Part shown: positions 49,531-59,589 of the stretch, in pieces
Position numbering within the stretch: position 1 is the first letter of the stretch
Layout: each line of letters starts with the position of its first letter
Assembly: GCA_947455205.1 (NCBI GenBank)
Contig: CANGNF010000008.1
Coordinates: 62,001-126,000 of the forward strand
Reading direction: 5' to 3'
Length of the DNA stretch: 64,000 nt
Source of the DNA: Acetobacteraceae bacterium
GTDB taxonomy: Bacteria; Pseudomonadota; Alphaproteobacteria; Acetobacterales; Acetobacteraceae
Program-made: the position numbers and the translations under genes
The notes under the pieces: generated by a model
Seen by the model: the letters and a program-made list of their open reading frames with translations, nothing else
Database searches by the model: none
Told to the model about the DNA's origin: nothing

Positions 49531-50406
49531 CTACCGCCGCTGGCTGCGCGGGTCCAAGGCGTCCCGCAGGCCATCGCCTACCAGGTTGAAGGCCAGCACC
49601 ACCAGGAAGATCGCCACGCCGGGATAGATCGCCATCCACGGCGCCTGCGTCAAAAAGCGTTGCGCGCTGTTCAGCATGCTGCCCCAGCTCGGGCTCGGCG
49701 GCTGCTGGCCAAGGCCGAGGAAGCTCAGCGACGCCTCGGCGATGATGGCCTCCGCGATGGAGAGCGTGGCCTGCACCATCAGCGGCGGGATGATGTTGGG
49801 CAGCACATGCACCAGCGCCAGGCGCCAGGGCGGGTTGCCCAGGGCGCGTGCCGCCTCCGCCCAGTCGGTGTTCTTCGCCTCCAGCGCCATGCCGCGCGCC
49901 AGCCGCACGAAGACCGGGCTGGCGGTGATGGCGATGGCCAGCATCGCGTTCTCCAGCGCCGGGCCGAGGAAGGCCGCCAGCGCGATGGCGAGAATGAGGA
50001 ACGGCACCGCGAGCATGGCATCGGCCACGCGGCCGATGATCGTCTCGGTCCAGCCGCCGGAAAGCCCGGCCAGCAGCCCCAGCGGCACGCCGATCAGCGC
50101 CGCCAGCGTCACCGCCACCACGCCCGCCATCAGGCTGGCGCGCGCGCCGTAGATGACGCGCGCCAATACGTCGCGCCCGTTCTCATCCGTGCCGAACCAA
50201 TGCGCCGCGCTGGGCGCCTTGCGCACCAGGGTCCAGCTGGTCTGCAACGGGTCGTACGGCGCCAGCAGCGGCGCGAACACCGCGGCGGCGACGAAGGCGG
50301 TGACGACCACCAGGCCGAACACCGCCAGCCGATGCCGGAAGAACTGCCGCAGCGCGCGGCGAAACGGGCTTTCGGGCGGCGCCACGCGGGCTTGGGTCGC
50401 GCTCAT
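49531..50406 (-). CDS. dppC: dipeptide/oligopeptide ABC transporter permease (DppC type)
   Basis: Permease of 291 residues. An N-terminal helix follows RRALRQFFRHRLAVFGL, and HWFGTDENGRDVLARVIYGA is the DppC/OppC mark. EAARALGNPPWRLALVHVLP is the coupling EAA motif, and EASLSFLGLGQQPPSPSWG the conserved C-terminal block. Last gene of a D-F-A-B-C operon whose members overlap by four bases. Confidence 0.91.
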   Translation of the reverse strand: MSATQARVAPPESPFRRALRQFFRHRLAVFGLVVVTAFVAAAVFAPLLAPYDPLQTSWTLVRKAPSAAHWFGTDENGRDVLARVIYGARASLMAGVVAVTLAALIGVPLGLLAGLSGGWTETIIGRVADAMLAVPFLILAIALAAFLGPALENAMLAIAITASPVFVRLARGMALEAKNTDWAEAARALGNPPWRLALVHVLPNIIPPLMVQATLSIAEAIIAEASLSFLGLGQQPPSPSWGSMLNSAQRFLTQAPWMAIYPGVAIFLVVLAFNLVGDGLRDALDPRSQRR

Positions 50407-51350
50407 GCGTGCCTCAGCCGCGGATTGACCAGCAGGTAGATCACGTCCGCCAGCAGCGCCAGCAGCACGGTGATGACGGCGACGACCATGACCACGCCCT
50501 GCACCACCGGGTAGTCGCGGTTGAACACCGCATCCACGATCAGCTTGCCAAAGCCGGGGATGGTGAAGATCTGCTCGGTCAGCACAGCGCCCGCCAGCAG
50601 GCGGCCGAGTTCGATGGCGCCCAGCGTCACCACCGGCACCAGCGCGTTGCGCAGCGCGTGCTTCAGCACCACCACGCGCTCCCCCAGCCCCTTGGCGCGG
50701 GCGGTGCGGACGTAGTCCTGCGAAAGCGCGTTCAGCATGGCGGCGCGGGTGTGGCGCATCAGCACGGCGGAGATGGCGTTGCCCAGCACGAAGGCCGGCA
50801 TGATCGTGGTCTTCAGGCTCTGCCAGGGGTCCTCGAACAGCGGCACATAGCCGGAGGGCGGCAGCCAGCCGAGGTTCACGCTGACCAGCAGGATCAGCAT
50901 GATCCCCAGCCAGAAATTCGGCGTGGAGATGCCGGCCAGCGCCACCGCGTTCACCAGCACATCCGGCCAGCGGCCCTTGTAGACGGCGGACAGCACGCCC
51001 AGCGGCACGCCGATGCAGCAGGCGATGACGAAGGCCATGCCGCCCAGTTGCAGCGTGACCGGCAGCTTCTGCAGAATCAGCACCGCCACGGGTTCGCGGA
51101 TGCGCCAGGAAAACCCCAGATCGCCCTGCAACGCCCGCCACAGCCAGCGCACGTATTGCTCCGGCAGCGGCCTGTCGAGGAACAGCTCCGCCCGGATTTG
51201 CGCCAGCACCTGCGGGTCGCCGCGCTCCTCCCCGGCCAGGATCAGCGCGGGGTCGCCCGGCATCAGCTGCTGCAGCGCGAAGATCAGCACCGAGAGGATC
51301 AGCAGCGTCGGGATGATCTGCCCGATGCGGCGCAGCAGCCATACCGCCAT
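50403..51350 (-). CDS. dppB: dipeptide/oligopeptide ABC transporter permease (DppB type)
   Basis: Permease of 315 residues. It starts MAVWLLRRIGQIIPTLLILS, and the periplasmic loop has LMPGDPALILAG. DYVRTARAKGLGERVVVLKH is the coupling EAA motif, and EQIFTIPGFGKLIVDAVFNR the family's C-terminal mark. Its stop overlaps dppC (ATGA) and its start abuts the binding-protein stop. Confidence 0.92.
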   Translation of the reverse strand: MAVWLLRRIGQIIPTLLILSVLIFALQQLMPGDPALILAGEERGDPQVLAQIRAELFLDRPLPEQYVRWLWRALQGDLGFSWRIREPVAVLILQKLPVTLQLGGMAFVIACCIGVPLGVLSAVYKGRWPDVLVNAVALAGISTPNFWLGIMLILLVSVNLGWLPPSGYVPLFEDPWQSLKTTIMPAFVLGNAISAVLMRHTRAAMLNALSQDYVRTARAKGLGERVVVLKHALRNALVPVVTLGAIELGRLLAGAVLTEQIFTIPGFGKLIVDAVFNRDYPVVQGVVMVVAVITVLLALLADVIYLLVNPRLRHA

Positions 51351-52849
51351 CTATTGCAGCCTCAGCCCCTGCACGCGGACCAGGCCGTCCGGCACGGCGG
51401 CGAAGCCCTGCACCCGTGCGCTCATCGCCGGGGTGTTCTTGCGGTGCCACAGGTAGATGCGCGACACGTCCTGCACCACGGCGATCCGCCACATGCGTTC
51501 CAGCAGCGCGCGGCGCTCAGCCACGCCGTTGACCTGGCGCTGCTGGTTCAGCAGGGCGTCCACCTCGGGGTTGCTGTAGCGGCCGTCATTCTGGGGCGCG
51601 CCGGTGTGGATGAAGGTCCAGATGTTGCCATCCGGGTCGGTGCGGCCGGACCAGCCGAGCAGATAGGTCTCGAACTCACCGCGCGACGCCGCCTGCAGGC
51701 TGCTGGCGAACTCCATCGCGTTGATCTTCAGCTCGAAGCCGGCTTCCGCGACCATGGCCTGGATGACCTCCGCCACCTGGCGCAGGTCCGGGTTGTTCGG
51801 CACCGTCATCTCGACCGGCAGCGGCGTGCGCACGCCGGCTTCGCGCAGCAGCGCCTTGGCGCGCTCCACGTTGCGCGGCTCCGGCCGAATGCCCGGCACG
51901 TGGTAGGGGCTGGCCGGCGGCACCGCCTGGCGGGTCGGGCTGTACATGCCCTCATACACCACCTGGTTCAGCGCATCGCGGTCGATGGCGAGTTCGAAGG
52001 CCTGGCGCACCCTGGGGTCGCGGCCGAAGGGCGTGTTGGCGCGCGGGCCGTTGCCGATGTTCAACGTGATGCTCTGGTAGCCAAGCTCGTCGCTCAGCAC
52101 CAGGCGCAGCCGGCTGTTGCGGCGGATGGCCGCGACATCCGAAGGGCTGACCGTTTCGCTGATCTCGATGGCGCCGGATTGCAGGTTGGCCAGCCGCACC
52201 GTGCTGTCCGGTATCGGCAGGTAGGTGATGCGGTTCAGGTGGATGCGTGCGGCATCCCAGTAGTCGGGAAAGCGCTCCACCACGATGCGGTCCTGCGCCA
52301 CGCGCTCGACGAAGCGGAACGGCCCGGCGCAGACCGGACGATTGCCGAACTGGTTGCCCGCCGCCTCCGCCGCCTTCGGGCTGACGATCATGCCGGCGCG
52401 GTCGGTCAGCTGCGACAGGAACGGCGCGAAGGGCTCCTTCAGCCGGATGCGGACATGGGTGGCGTCAACGACCTCCACGCTCTCCATGCTGTTGATCTCG
52501 CCGCGGCGGAAGCTGCCCTGCATGTTGAGGTGGCGGAGCAGGCTGTACTTCACCGCCTCGGCGTCCATCGCCTCGCCGTCATGGAAGCGCACGCCGGTAC
52601 GCAGCGTCACCAGCAGCGTCTTCGGGTCCTCCCACGCATGGGCGGTGGCCAGCTGCGGCACGATCTCCAGCTTCTCGTTGATGTCGAACAGCTTGTCGCA
52701 CAGCGCCGCGAAGACGATGCGGCCGACATAGGTGCGCGCCAGGCTGGGATCGAGGATGTCCGGGTCCTCGCGCAGGCCGATCCGCAGGTTGGGCAGCGGT
52801 TGCGCCGCCGCCGCGCCGGCCAGCATCATCAGGGCTAGGGCTAGTCGGA

Positions 52850-52853
<4 letters not shown>
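51351..52853 (-). CDS. dppA: ABC transporter peptide-binding protein, family 5 (DppA type)
   Basis: Exported binding protein (SBP_bac_5) of 500 residues. [18 protein letters not shown] is the signal peptide. [39 protein letters not shown] and [20 protein letters not shown] are family blocks. It binds a peptide, a glutathione-like compound or a nickel-chelate class ligand. Its start overlaps the upstream ATPase stop (ATGA). The binding protein is placed after the ATPases, an order seen in several alphaproteobacterial Dpp loci. Confidence 0.9.
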
Positions 52854-53880
<1,027 letters not shown>

Positions 53881-53884
<4 letters not shown>

Positions 53885-54840
53885 GCCGCCAATACCTGGT
53901 CCAGGGGGGCGCGCCAGCAGGCGGCGCTGTGCCCGGGCGATACTTCGGCCAGCGGCGGCGCCTCGTTACAGCGCGCCACGGCAAAGGGGCAGCGCGGGGC
54001 GAAGCGACAGCCCGGCGGCAGGTTCAGCGGGTCGGGCACGGTGCCCTCGATGCTGGCCAGCCGGCCGCCGCCACCCACTAGGCGCGGCGCCGCGCCCAGC
54101 AGCCCCACCGTGTAGGGGTGCTGCGGCGTGGCGAAGAGCTGCGCCGCCGGCGCCGCCTCCACCACGCGGCCGGCATACATCACCGCCACCTGGTCGGCGC
54201 GGTCCGCGACCACGCCCAGGTCGTGGGTGATCAGCACCACCGCCGTCCCGGTCTCCCGCCGCAACTCGTCCAGCAGCGCCATGATCTGCGCCTGCACCGT
54301 CACGTCCAGCGCCGTGGTCGGCTCGTCGCACAGCAGCAGCCGGGGGCGGCAGGCCAGCGCCATGGCGATCATCACCCGCTGGCGCATGCCGCCCGAAAGC
54401 TGGTGCGGGTATTGCCGCGCCCGCCGTGCCGCGTCCGGAATATGCGCGCGGGAGAGCATCTCCACCGCCGCGTCGAAGGCCGCGCGCGGCGCCAGGCCGC
54501 GATGCTTCCGCAGCGCCTCGGCCACCTGCTCCCCAGCAGTGAAGGCCGGGTTCAGGCTGGTCATCGGTTCCTGGAACACCATGGCCAGGTCGCGGCCACG
54601 CTGCGCCTCGCGGGCGTCGCGGCCGTCGAACAGGATGCGGCCGCCGACCTGGGCGCTGCCGGGCAGCAGGCCCATCACCGCCAGGGCGGTGACGGACTTG
54701 CCGCAGCCACTTTCCCCCACCACCGCCAGCATCTCGCCGGGGGCGACGCGGAAGGAAACGGCCTCCACCGCGCGCACCAGGCCGCGATCGGTGGCGAAGC
54801 CAACGGACAGGGAGTCGAGTTCGAGGACCGGGGTGCTCAT
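53881..54840 (-). CDS. dppD: peptide ABC transporter ATPase (DppD type)
   Basis: ABC ATPase of 319 residues. Walker [40 protein letters not shown], signature [20 protein letters not shown], Walker [15 protein letters not shown] and [13 protein letters not shown]. The C-terminal [14 protein letters not shown] is the same cysteine-rich extension as in DppF. First gene of the dpp operon, 44 bases after the livM stop, with a hairpin between. Confidence 0.92.
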
Positions 54841-54857
54841 TCCCCCGGTCCTAGCAA

Positions 54858-54875
54858 GCCTTGCGCCAGCAAGGC
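54858..54875 (-). terminator. hairpin separating liv locus 3 from the dpp operon
   Basis: GCCTTGC / GCCA / GCAAGGC is a perfect 7-bp stem 10 bases after the livM stop on the minus strand. No U-tract. Confidence 0.5.
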
Positions 54876-54884
54876 CAGGGGGCG

Positions 54885-55880
54885 CTACAGCTTCACCTTG
54901 AACCAGTTGCCCAGCTCACCGATGATTCCGCGGCGGAAGGCCAGCACGCAGGCGACGAAGATGCCGCCCTGGATGACGGTGACCCAGGCGCCCAGCTCGG
55001 CCAGGTAGTTCTGCATGCCCACCACCACGGCGGCGCCGACCACCGGGCCGAAGATGGTGCCCAGCCCGCCGACCAGCGTCATCAGCACCACCTCGCCGGA
55101 CATGGAGAAGTGCACGTCGGTCAGCGTGGCAATGCCGAAGACCAGCGTCTTGGTCGCCCCGGCCACGCCGGCCAGGCCGCAGGACAGGATGAAGGCCACC
55201 AGCTTGTAGTCGTCCGTCCGGTAGCCAAGGCTGGTCGCGCGCGGCTCGTTCTCGCGGATCGCCTTCATCACCTGGCCGAAGGGGGAATGGATGATCCGGT
55301 GGATGGCCATGAAGCCGAACAGGAAGACCACCGCCACGACCCAGTACATGGCCATGTCGCTCTCCAGCGAAATCACGCCGAACAGCTTGCCGCGCGGGAT
55401 CGCCTGGATGCCGTCCTCACCGCCGGTGAAGGGCGCCTGGACGCAGAAGAAGTAGACCATCTGCGCCAGCGCCATGGTGATCATGGCGAAGTAGATGCCC
55501 TGCCGCCGGATGGCCAGCCAGCCGCCGATGACACCCAGCCCGGCGCCGACCAGGCCGCCGGCGATGATGCTGATCTCCGGCGTCAGGCCCATCACCTTGG
55601 CGGCGTGCCCGGCGATGTAGCCGCCCATGCCGAAATAGGCGGCATGGCCGAAGCTCATCAGCCCGACATAGCCGATCAGCAGGTTGAAGGCGCAGGCGAA
55701 CAGCGCGAAGCACAGCAGCTTCATCACGAAGACGGGGTAGAGGAAGAACGGCGCCAGGGCGAGCGCCGCCACCAGCACCAGCAGCGCGATCAGCTGGCTG
55801 CCGTTGAAGCCCCAGATCCCCGGCGCCTGCTTGCCGACGACGCCGGTGGGAATGGCGGTGAGCGTGGTTTCGCTGGCCAT
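54885..55880 (-). CDS. livM: Liv-type ABC transporter permease LivM (locus 3)
   Basis: Permease of 331 residues. LIGYVGLMSFGHAAYFGMGG and SPFGQVMKAIRENEPRATSL mark LivM; AIRRQGIYFAMITMALAQMV is also conserved. It has a longer N-terminal region (about 25 non-conserved residues). Last gene of liv locus 3, three bases after livH. Confidence 0.91.
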   Translation of the reverse strand: MASETTLTAIPTGVVGKQAPGIWGFNGSQLIALLVLVAALALAPFFLYPVFVMKLLCFALFACAFNLLIGYVGLMSFGHAAYFGMGGYIAGHAAKVMGLTPEISIIAGGLVGAGLGVIGGWLAIRRQGIYFAMITMALAQMVYFFCVQAPFTGGEDGIQAIPRGKLFGVISLESDMAMYWVVAVVFLFGFMAIHRIIHSPFGQVMKAIRENEPRATSLGYRTDDYKLVAFILSCGLAGVAGATKTLVFGIATLTDVHFSMSGEVVLMTLVGGLGTIFGPVVGAAVVVGMQNYLAELGAWVTVIQGGIFVACVLAFRRGIIGELGNWFKVKL

Positions 55881-55883
55881 GGG

Positions 55884-57032
55884 TCAGGCCCTCCCGAACA
55901 GGCCGGCGGGACGCGCCAGCAGGACGATAGCCATGATGACGAAGATGACGGTGGCCGAGGCCTCGGGGTAGTAGACCTTGGTCAACCCCTCGACGATGCC
56001 CAGGCCGAAGCCGGTGACGATGGAGCCGAGGATGCTGCCCATGCCGCCGATGACGACCACGGCGAAGACCACGATGATGAGGTTGCTGCCCATCTGCGGG
56101 TTCACCGAGTAGATCGGCGCCGCCAGCACGCCGGCGACGGCCGCCAGCGCCACGCCGGCGCCATAGGTCAGCGTGATCATGCGCGGCACGTTGATGCCGA
56201 AGGCCTGCACCAGTTCGGCGCGCTCCGTCGCCGCGCGCAGGTAGGCGCCCAGGCGCGTCTTCTCGATGATGAGCCAGGTGGCCAGGCAGAAGATCAGCGC
56301 CGCCACCACGACCCAGCCGCGATAGATCGGCATGAACATGAAGCCGAGGTCCCAGGCGCCCTGCAGCTCCGCGGGGATGCGGTAGGGCAGGCCCGAGGAG
56401 CCGAACTTGTTGCGGTAGATGCCTTCGATGATCAGGCCCAGGCCGAGCGTCAGCAGCAGCCCGTACAGGTGGTCCAGCTTGTACAGCCGGCTGATGAAGA
56501 CCCGTTCCAGCACCACGCCGTTGACGCCCACCAGCAGCGCGCAGAGCGGCAGCGCCGCCCAGTAGCCCAGGCCGTTGGGGAACACCCAGGCCAGCACCGC
56601 GGCGATCCGCGTCGGCAGGTCCAGGGTGGTGGCGATGACGCTGGCCAGCGGCCCGATCCCGGGCAGGCTGACCATCAGCCCCGGCAGGAACAGCAGCAGC
56701 ACCACGCCGAAGGCCAGCGCCCGCATCTGCCGCGAGACCTGGTACTTCAGGGTCATCGCGTCCACCAGCCAGAACAGCGGGAACATCAACAGGTAGCCGA
56801 TGCCCAGGCCGGCATCGTTGTTGGTCCCCATGGCCAGCAGCATCCAGGCGGCGAAGGCGCCCATCATGAACTGTGCGCCATGGGTGAAGTTGATGATGTT
56901 GAGCAGCCCGAAGATGACCGCCAGCCCCAGCGACAGCATGGCGTAGAAGGCGCCGTTGATCAGGCCCAGCAGCAGCTGCCCGAACAGCAGCGGCGCGGGC
57001 ACGCCGAGGTAGGCCTCAATCAGATCGAGCAT
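55884..57032 (-). CDS. livH: Liv-type ABC transporter permease LivH, extended form (locus 3)
   Basis: Permease of 382 residues, against about 290-310 for the family and 289 and 307 in loci 1 and 2. LINGAFYAMLSLGLAVIFGL, INFTHGAQFMMGAFAAWML and GGMGSILGSIVTGFGLGIVE identify LivH. The extra length lies between about residues 80 and 165 (LMFPLFWLVDAMTLKYQVSR ... LSWVFPNG-like segment), hydrophobic and probably adding membrane helices. ATG 57032. Confidence 0.9.
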   Translation of the reverse strand: MLDLIEAYLGVPAPLLFGQLLLGLINGAFYAMLSLGLAVIFGLLNIINFTHGAQFMMGAFAAWMLLAMGTNNDAGLGIGYLLMFPLFWLVDAMTLKYQVSRQMRALAFGVVLLLFLPGLMVSLPGIGPLASVIATTLDLPTRIAAVLAWVFPNGLGYWAALPLCALLVGVNGVVLERVFISRLYKLDHLYGLLLTLGLGLIIEGIYRNKFGSSGLPYRIPAELQGAWDLGFMFMPIYRGWVVVAALIFCLATWLIIEKTRLGAYLRAATERAELVQAFGINVPRMITLTYGAGVALAAVAGVLAAPIYSVNPQMGSNLIIVVFAVVVIGGMGSILGSIVTGFGLGIVEGLTKVYYPEASATVIFVIMAIVLLARPAGLFGRA

Positions 57033-57063
57033 CGTGCTCCAACTCCTTCACCAGTCACGTCGA

Positions 57064-57090
57064 CCGGCCCGGGGGGTTGCCCCGGGCCGG
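57064..57090 (-). terminator. strong hairpin between binding protein 1 and livH
   Basis: CCGGCCCGGGG / GGTTG / CCCCGGGCCGG, a perfect 11-bp GC stem 5 bases after the binding-protein stop on the minus strand. It could stop most transcripts so that the four binding proteins are made in excess of the permeases. Confidence 0.6.
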
Positions 57091-57095
57091 CAGTC

Positions 57096-58316
57096 TCAGC
57101 TGCGCACCAGGCTGCAGCCACCTTCGTTCAGCGGGCGGAAGGCCTCGCCGGCCGGGGTGGTGCCCAGCAGCTTGTAGTAGTCGTACGGGCCCTTGCTCTC
57201 GGCCGGGCTCTTCACCTCGAACAGGTAGCTCGGGCACAGCTTGCGGCCGTCCACCCGGATGCTGCCGGCGCCGAAGGCGTCGTCGTCGCACGGGATCGCC
57301 TTCATGCGGTTCACCAGCTCGGTGCCGCTGGCCTTGGCCGCGGCCACGCCCATGTCCTTCACCGCCTTCAGGAAGTGCAGGGCGGCGGAGTAGTTGGCAA
57401 CGCTGGCCATGTTGGGGTAGGCGCCGTTCAGGTGCGGCAGCAGCCGGCGCGTCACCGCGCGGGTGCGGTCGTTCAGGTCCCAGTAGAAGCTCTCGGTCAG
57501 CACCAGGCCCTGCGCCGTCTGCAGCCCCAGCGCATGCACGTCGGCCAGGAACATCAGCAGCGCCGCCAGCTTCACGCCGCGCCGGGTGATGCCGAACTCG
57601 GCCGCCTGCTTGATGGTGTTGATGGTGTCGGCGCCGGCATTGGCCATGCCGATGACCTTGGCGCGCGACGCCTGCGCCTGCACCAGGAAGCTGGAGAAGT
57701 CCGAGGTGGAGGGGAACGGGTAGCGCACCTGGCCCATCACCCGGCCGCCGGCGGCACGCACGAAGTTGGCGGTGTCGCGCTCAAGCGCATGGCCGAAGGC
57801 GTAGTCGGCGGTCAGGAAGAACCAGCTGTCGCCGCCGGCCTTCACCATGGCGCTGCCGGTGGACTTCGCCAGCATGTAGGTGTCGTACATCCAGTGCACG
57901 GTGGTGGCCTGGCAGGCCGCACCGGTCAGGTCCGAGGTCGCCGACCCGGTGTTGATGTAAGCCTTGTTCTTTTCCTTCGCGACCTGCGAAACCGCCAGGC
58001 CCACCGAACTCGTCGGCACGTCCAGGATCAGGTCCACGCCCTGGTCGTACCACTGGCGGGCCAGGCCGGCGCCGACATCCGGCTTGTTCTGGTGGTCAGC
58101 GTTGATGACCTCCACGTTGAAGCCCTGGGCGCCGAACTCGGCGACCGCCTGCTTGGTGCAGGCCACGCCGTAGGGGCCGCTGATGTCGCGGTACGGCCCG
58201 GACATGTCGTTCAACACGCCGATCCTGATGGTGTTGGCCTGCGCCCGCGCGCGGGAAAGCGGGGCAACACCCAGCGCGGCACCGGTGAGCAGGGCGGATC
58301 GGCGGCTGAACGACAT
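57096..58316 (-). CDS. Liv-type periplasmic binding protein, tandem copy 1 (locus 3)
   Basis: Type I binding protein of 406 residues. MSFSRRSALLTGAALGVAPL begins the twin-arginine-like signal. IRIGVLNDMSGPYRDISGP, DHQNKPDVGAGLARQWYDQG, LDVPTSSVGLAVSQVAKEKN, INTGSATSDLTG and FLTADYAFGHALERDT are shared with its three neighbours. This copy is closest to livH and is followed by the strong hairpin. AGGAG precedes ATG 58316. Ligand unknown; the family includes aromatic-acid and amide binders. Confidence 0.9.
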   Translation of the reverse strand: MSFSRRSALLTGAALGVAPLSRARAQANTIRIGVLNDMSGPYRDISGPYGVACTKQAVAEFGAQGFNVEVINADHQNKPDVGAGLARQWYDQGVDLILDVPTSSVGLAVSQVAKEKNKAYINTGSATSDLTGAACQATTVHWMYDTYMLAKSTGSAMVKAGGDSWFFLTADYAFGHALERDTANFVRAAGGRVMGQVRYPFPSTSDFSSFLVQAQASRAKVIGMANAGADTINTIKQAAEFGITRRGVKLAALLMFLADVHALGLQTAQGLVLTESFYWDLNDRTRAVTRRLLPHLNGAYPNMASVANYSAALHFLKAVKDMGVAAAKASGTELVNRMKAIPCDDDAFGAGSIRVDGRKLCPSYLFEVKSPAESKGPYDYYKLLGTTPAGEAFRPLNEGGCSLVRS

Positions 58317-58336
58317 GGCAGTCTCCTGTTTATTGC

Positions 58337-59563
58337 TTAGGCACGCACCAGGGCACAGCCGCCCTGGGTGATCGGACGGAACGCCTCGTTGGCCGGGGTG
58401 GTGCCCAGCACCTTGTAGTAATCCCACGGCCCCTTGCTCTCGGACGGCTTCTTCACCTCAAGCAGGTAGCTGGCGTGCAGCTTGCGGCCGTCCGGGCGGA
58501 TGGTGCCGGCGCCGAAGGCGTCGTCCATGGTCGGCATCGCCTTCATGCGGTTGACGATGTCGGTGCCGCTGGCCGCCTTGGCGGCCGCGATGCCCATCTC
58601 CTTCACCGTCTTCAGGTAGTGCAGCGTGGCGCTGTAGCAGCCGGCATGGATCATGTTGGGGTGCAGGTTGGGCATCTTCGGCAGCACGCGGCGGGTGAAG
58701 GCGCGCGTGGTCGCGTTCAGGTCCCAGTAGAAGGTCTCGCTGCACACCAGGCCCTGGCCGGTCTCCAGCCCGATGCTGTGGACATCGGTGATGAACATCA
58801 GCAGCGCCGCCAGCTTGGTGCCGCGGCGGGTGATGCCGAACTCGGCGGCCTGCTTGACGCAGTTGATGGTGTCGCTGCCGGCATTGGCGAAGCCGATGAC
58901 CTTGGCGCGGCTGGCCTGCGCCTGGGTCAGGAAGCTGGCGAAGTCCGTGGTCCCCGGGAAGGGCGTGCGGACGGCACCCAGGATGCGCCCGCCGGCGGCC
59001 TTGACGAAGTCGCCGGTGTCACGCTCCAGCGCATGGCCGAAGGCGTAGTCCGCGGTGATGAAGAACCAGGTGTCGCCGCCGGCCGCCACGGTGGCGCCGC
59101 CGGTGGTGCGGGCCAGCTGGTAGGTGTCGTACGCCCAGTGGACCGCGCTGGGGCTGCACTGCGCGCCCGTCAGGTCCGAGGTGGCGGAGCCGACGTTGAT
59201 GGCGACCTTGTTCTTCTCCTTGGAGACGTTCTGCACCGCCAGGCCCACCGAGCTGGTCGGCACGTCCAGGATCATGTCCACGCCCTGGTCGTACCACTGC
59301 CGCGCCAGGGAGACGCCGACATCCGGCTTGTTCTGGTGGTCGGCGAAGATCAGCTCCACGTTGAAGCCCTGGGCGCCGAATTCCTCGATCGCCTGGCGCG
59401 CACAGGCCACCGAGCCGGGCCCGGTGTTGTCCTTGTAGGTGCCGGACATGTCGTTCATCACGCCGATGCGGATGGTATTGGCGGCCTGCGCCCGCGTCAG
59501 GCGGGGCATGGCGGTGGCGCCGATGGCCAGGCTGCCGAGCAGGGTCCTGCGGTTCATCATCAT
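58337..59563 (-). CDS. Liv-type periplasmic binding protein, tandem copy 2 (locus 3)
   Basis: Type I binding protein of 408 residues. MMMNRRTLLGSLAIGATAMP begins the signal peptide; three consecutive ATGs make the exact start uncertain by two residues. IRIGVMNDMSGTYKDNTGP, FADHQNKPDVGVSLARQWYD, LDVPTSSVGLAVQNVSKEKN and INVGSATSDLTG align without gaps to copy 1. GGGAGGG precedes the start. Twenty bases separate it from copy 1, so the two are cotranscribed. Confidence 0.9.
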   Translation of the reverse strand: MMMNRRTLLGSLAIGATAMPRLTRAQAANTIRIGVMNDMSGTYKDNTGPGSVACARQAIEEFGAQGFNVELIFADHQNKPDVGVSLARQWYDQGVDMILDVPTSSVGLAVQNVSKEKNKVAINVGSATSDLTGAQCSPSAVHWAYDTYQLARTTGGATVAAGGDTWFFITADYAFGHALERDTGDFVKAAGGRILGAVRTPFPGTTDFASFLTQAQASRAKVIGFANAGSDTINCVKQAAEFGITRRGTKLAALLMFITDVHSIGLETGQGLVCSETFYWDLNATTRAFTRRVLPKMPNLHPNMIHAGCYSATLHYLKTVKEMGIAAAKAASGTDIVNRMKAMPTMDDAFGAGTIRPDGRKLHASYLLEVKKPSESKGPWDYYKVLGTTPANEAFRPITQGGCALVRA

Positions 59564-59589
59564 GGGTTGTCCCTCCCTTCCGGTTTTCG

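Noticed and set aside
54861..58340. Open frame of 1159 codons on the plus strand across liv locus 3
   Set aside because: His/Gln/Asp-rich low-complexity translation with no motif, fully antisense to livM, livH and a binding protein.
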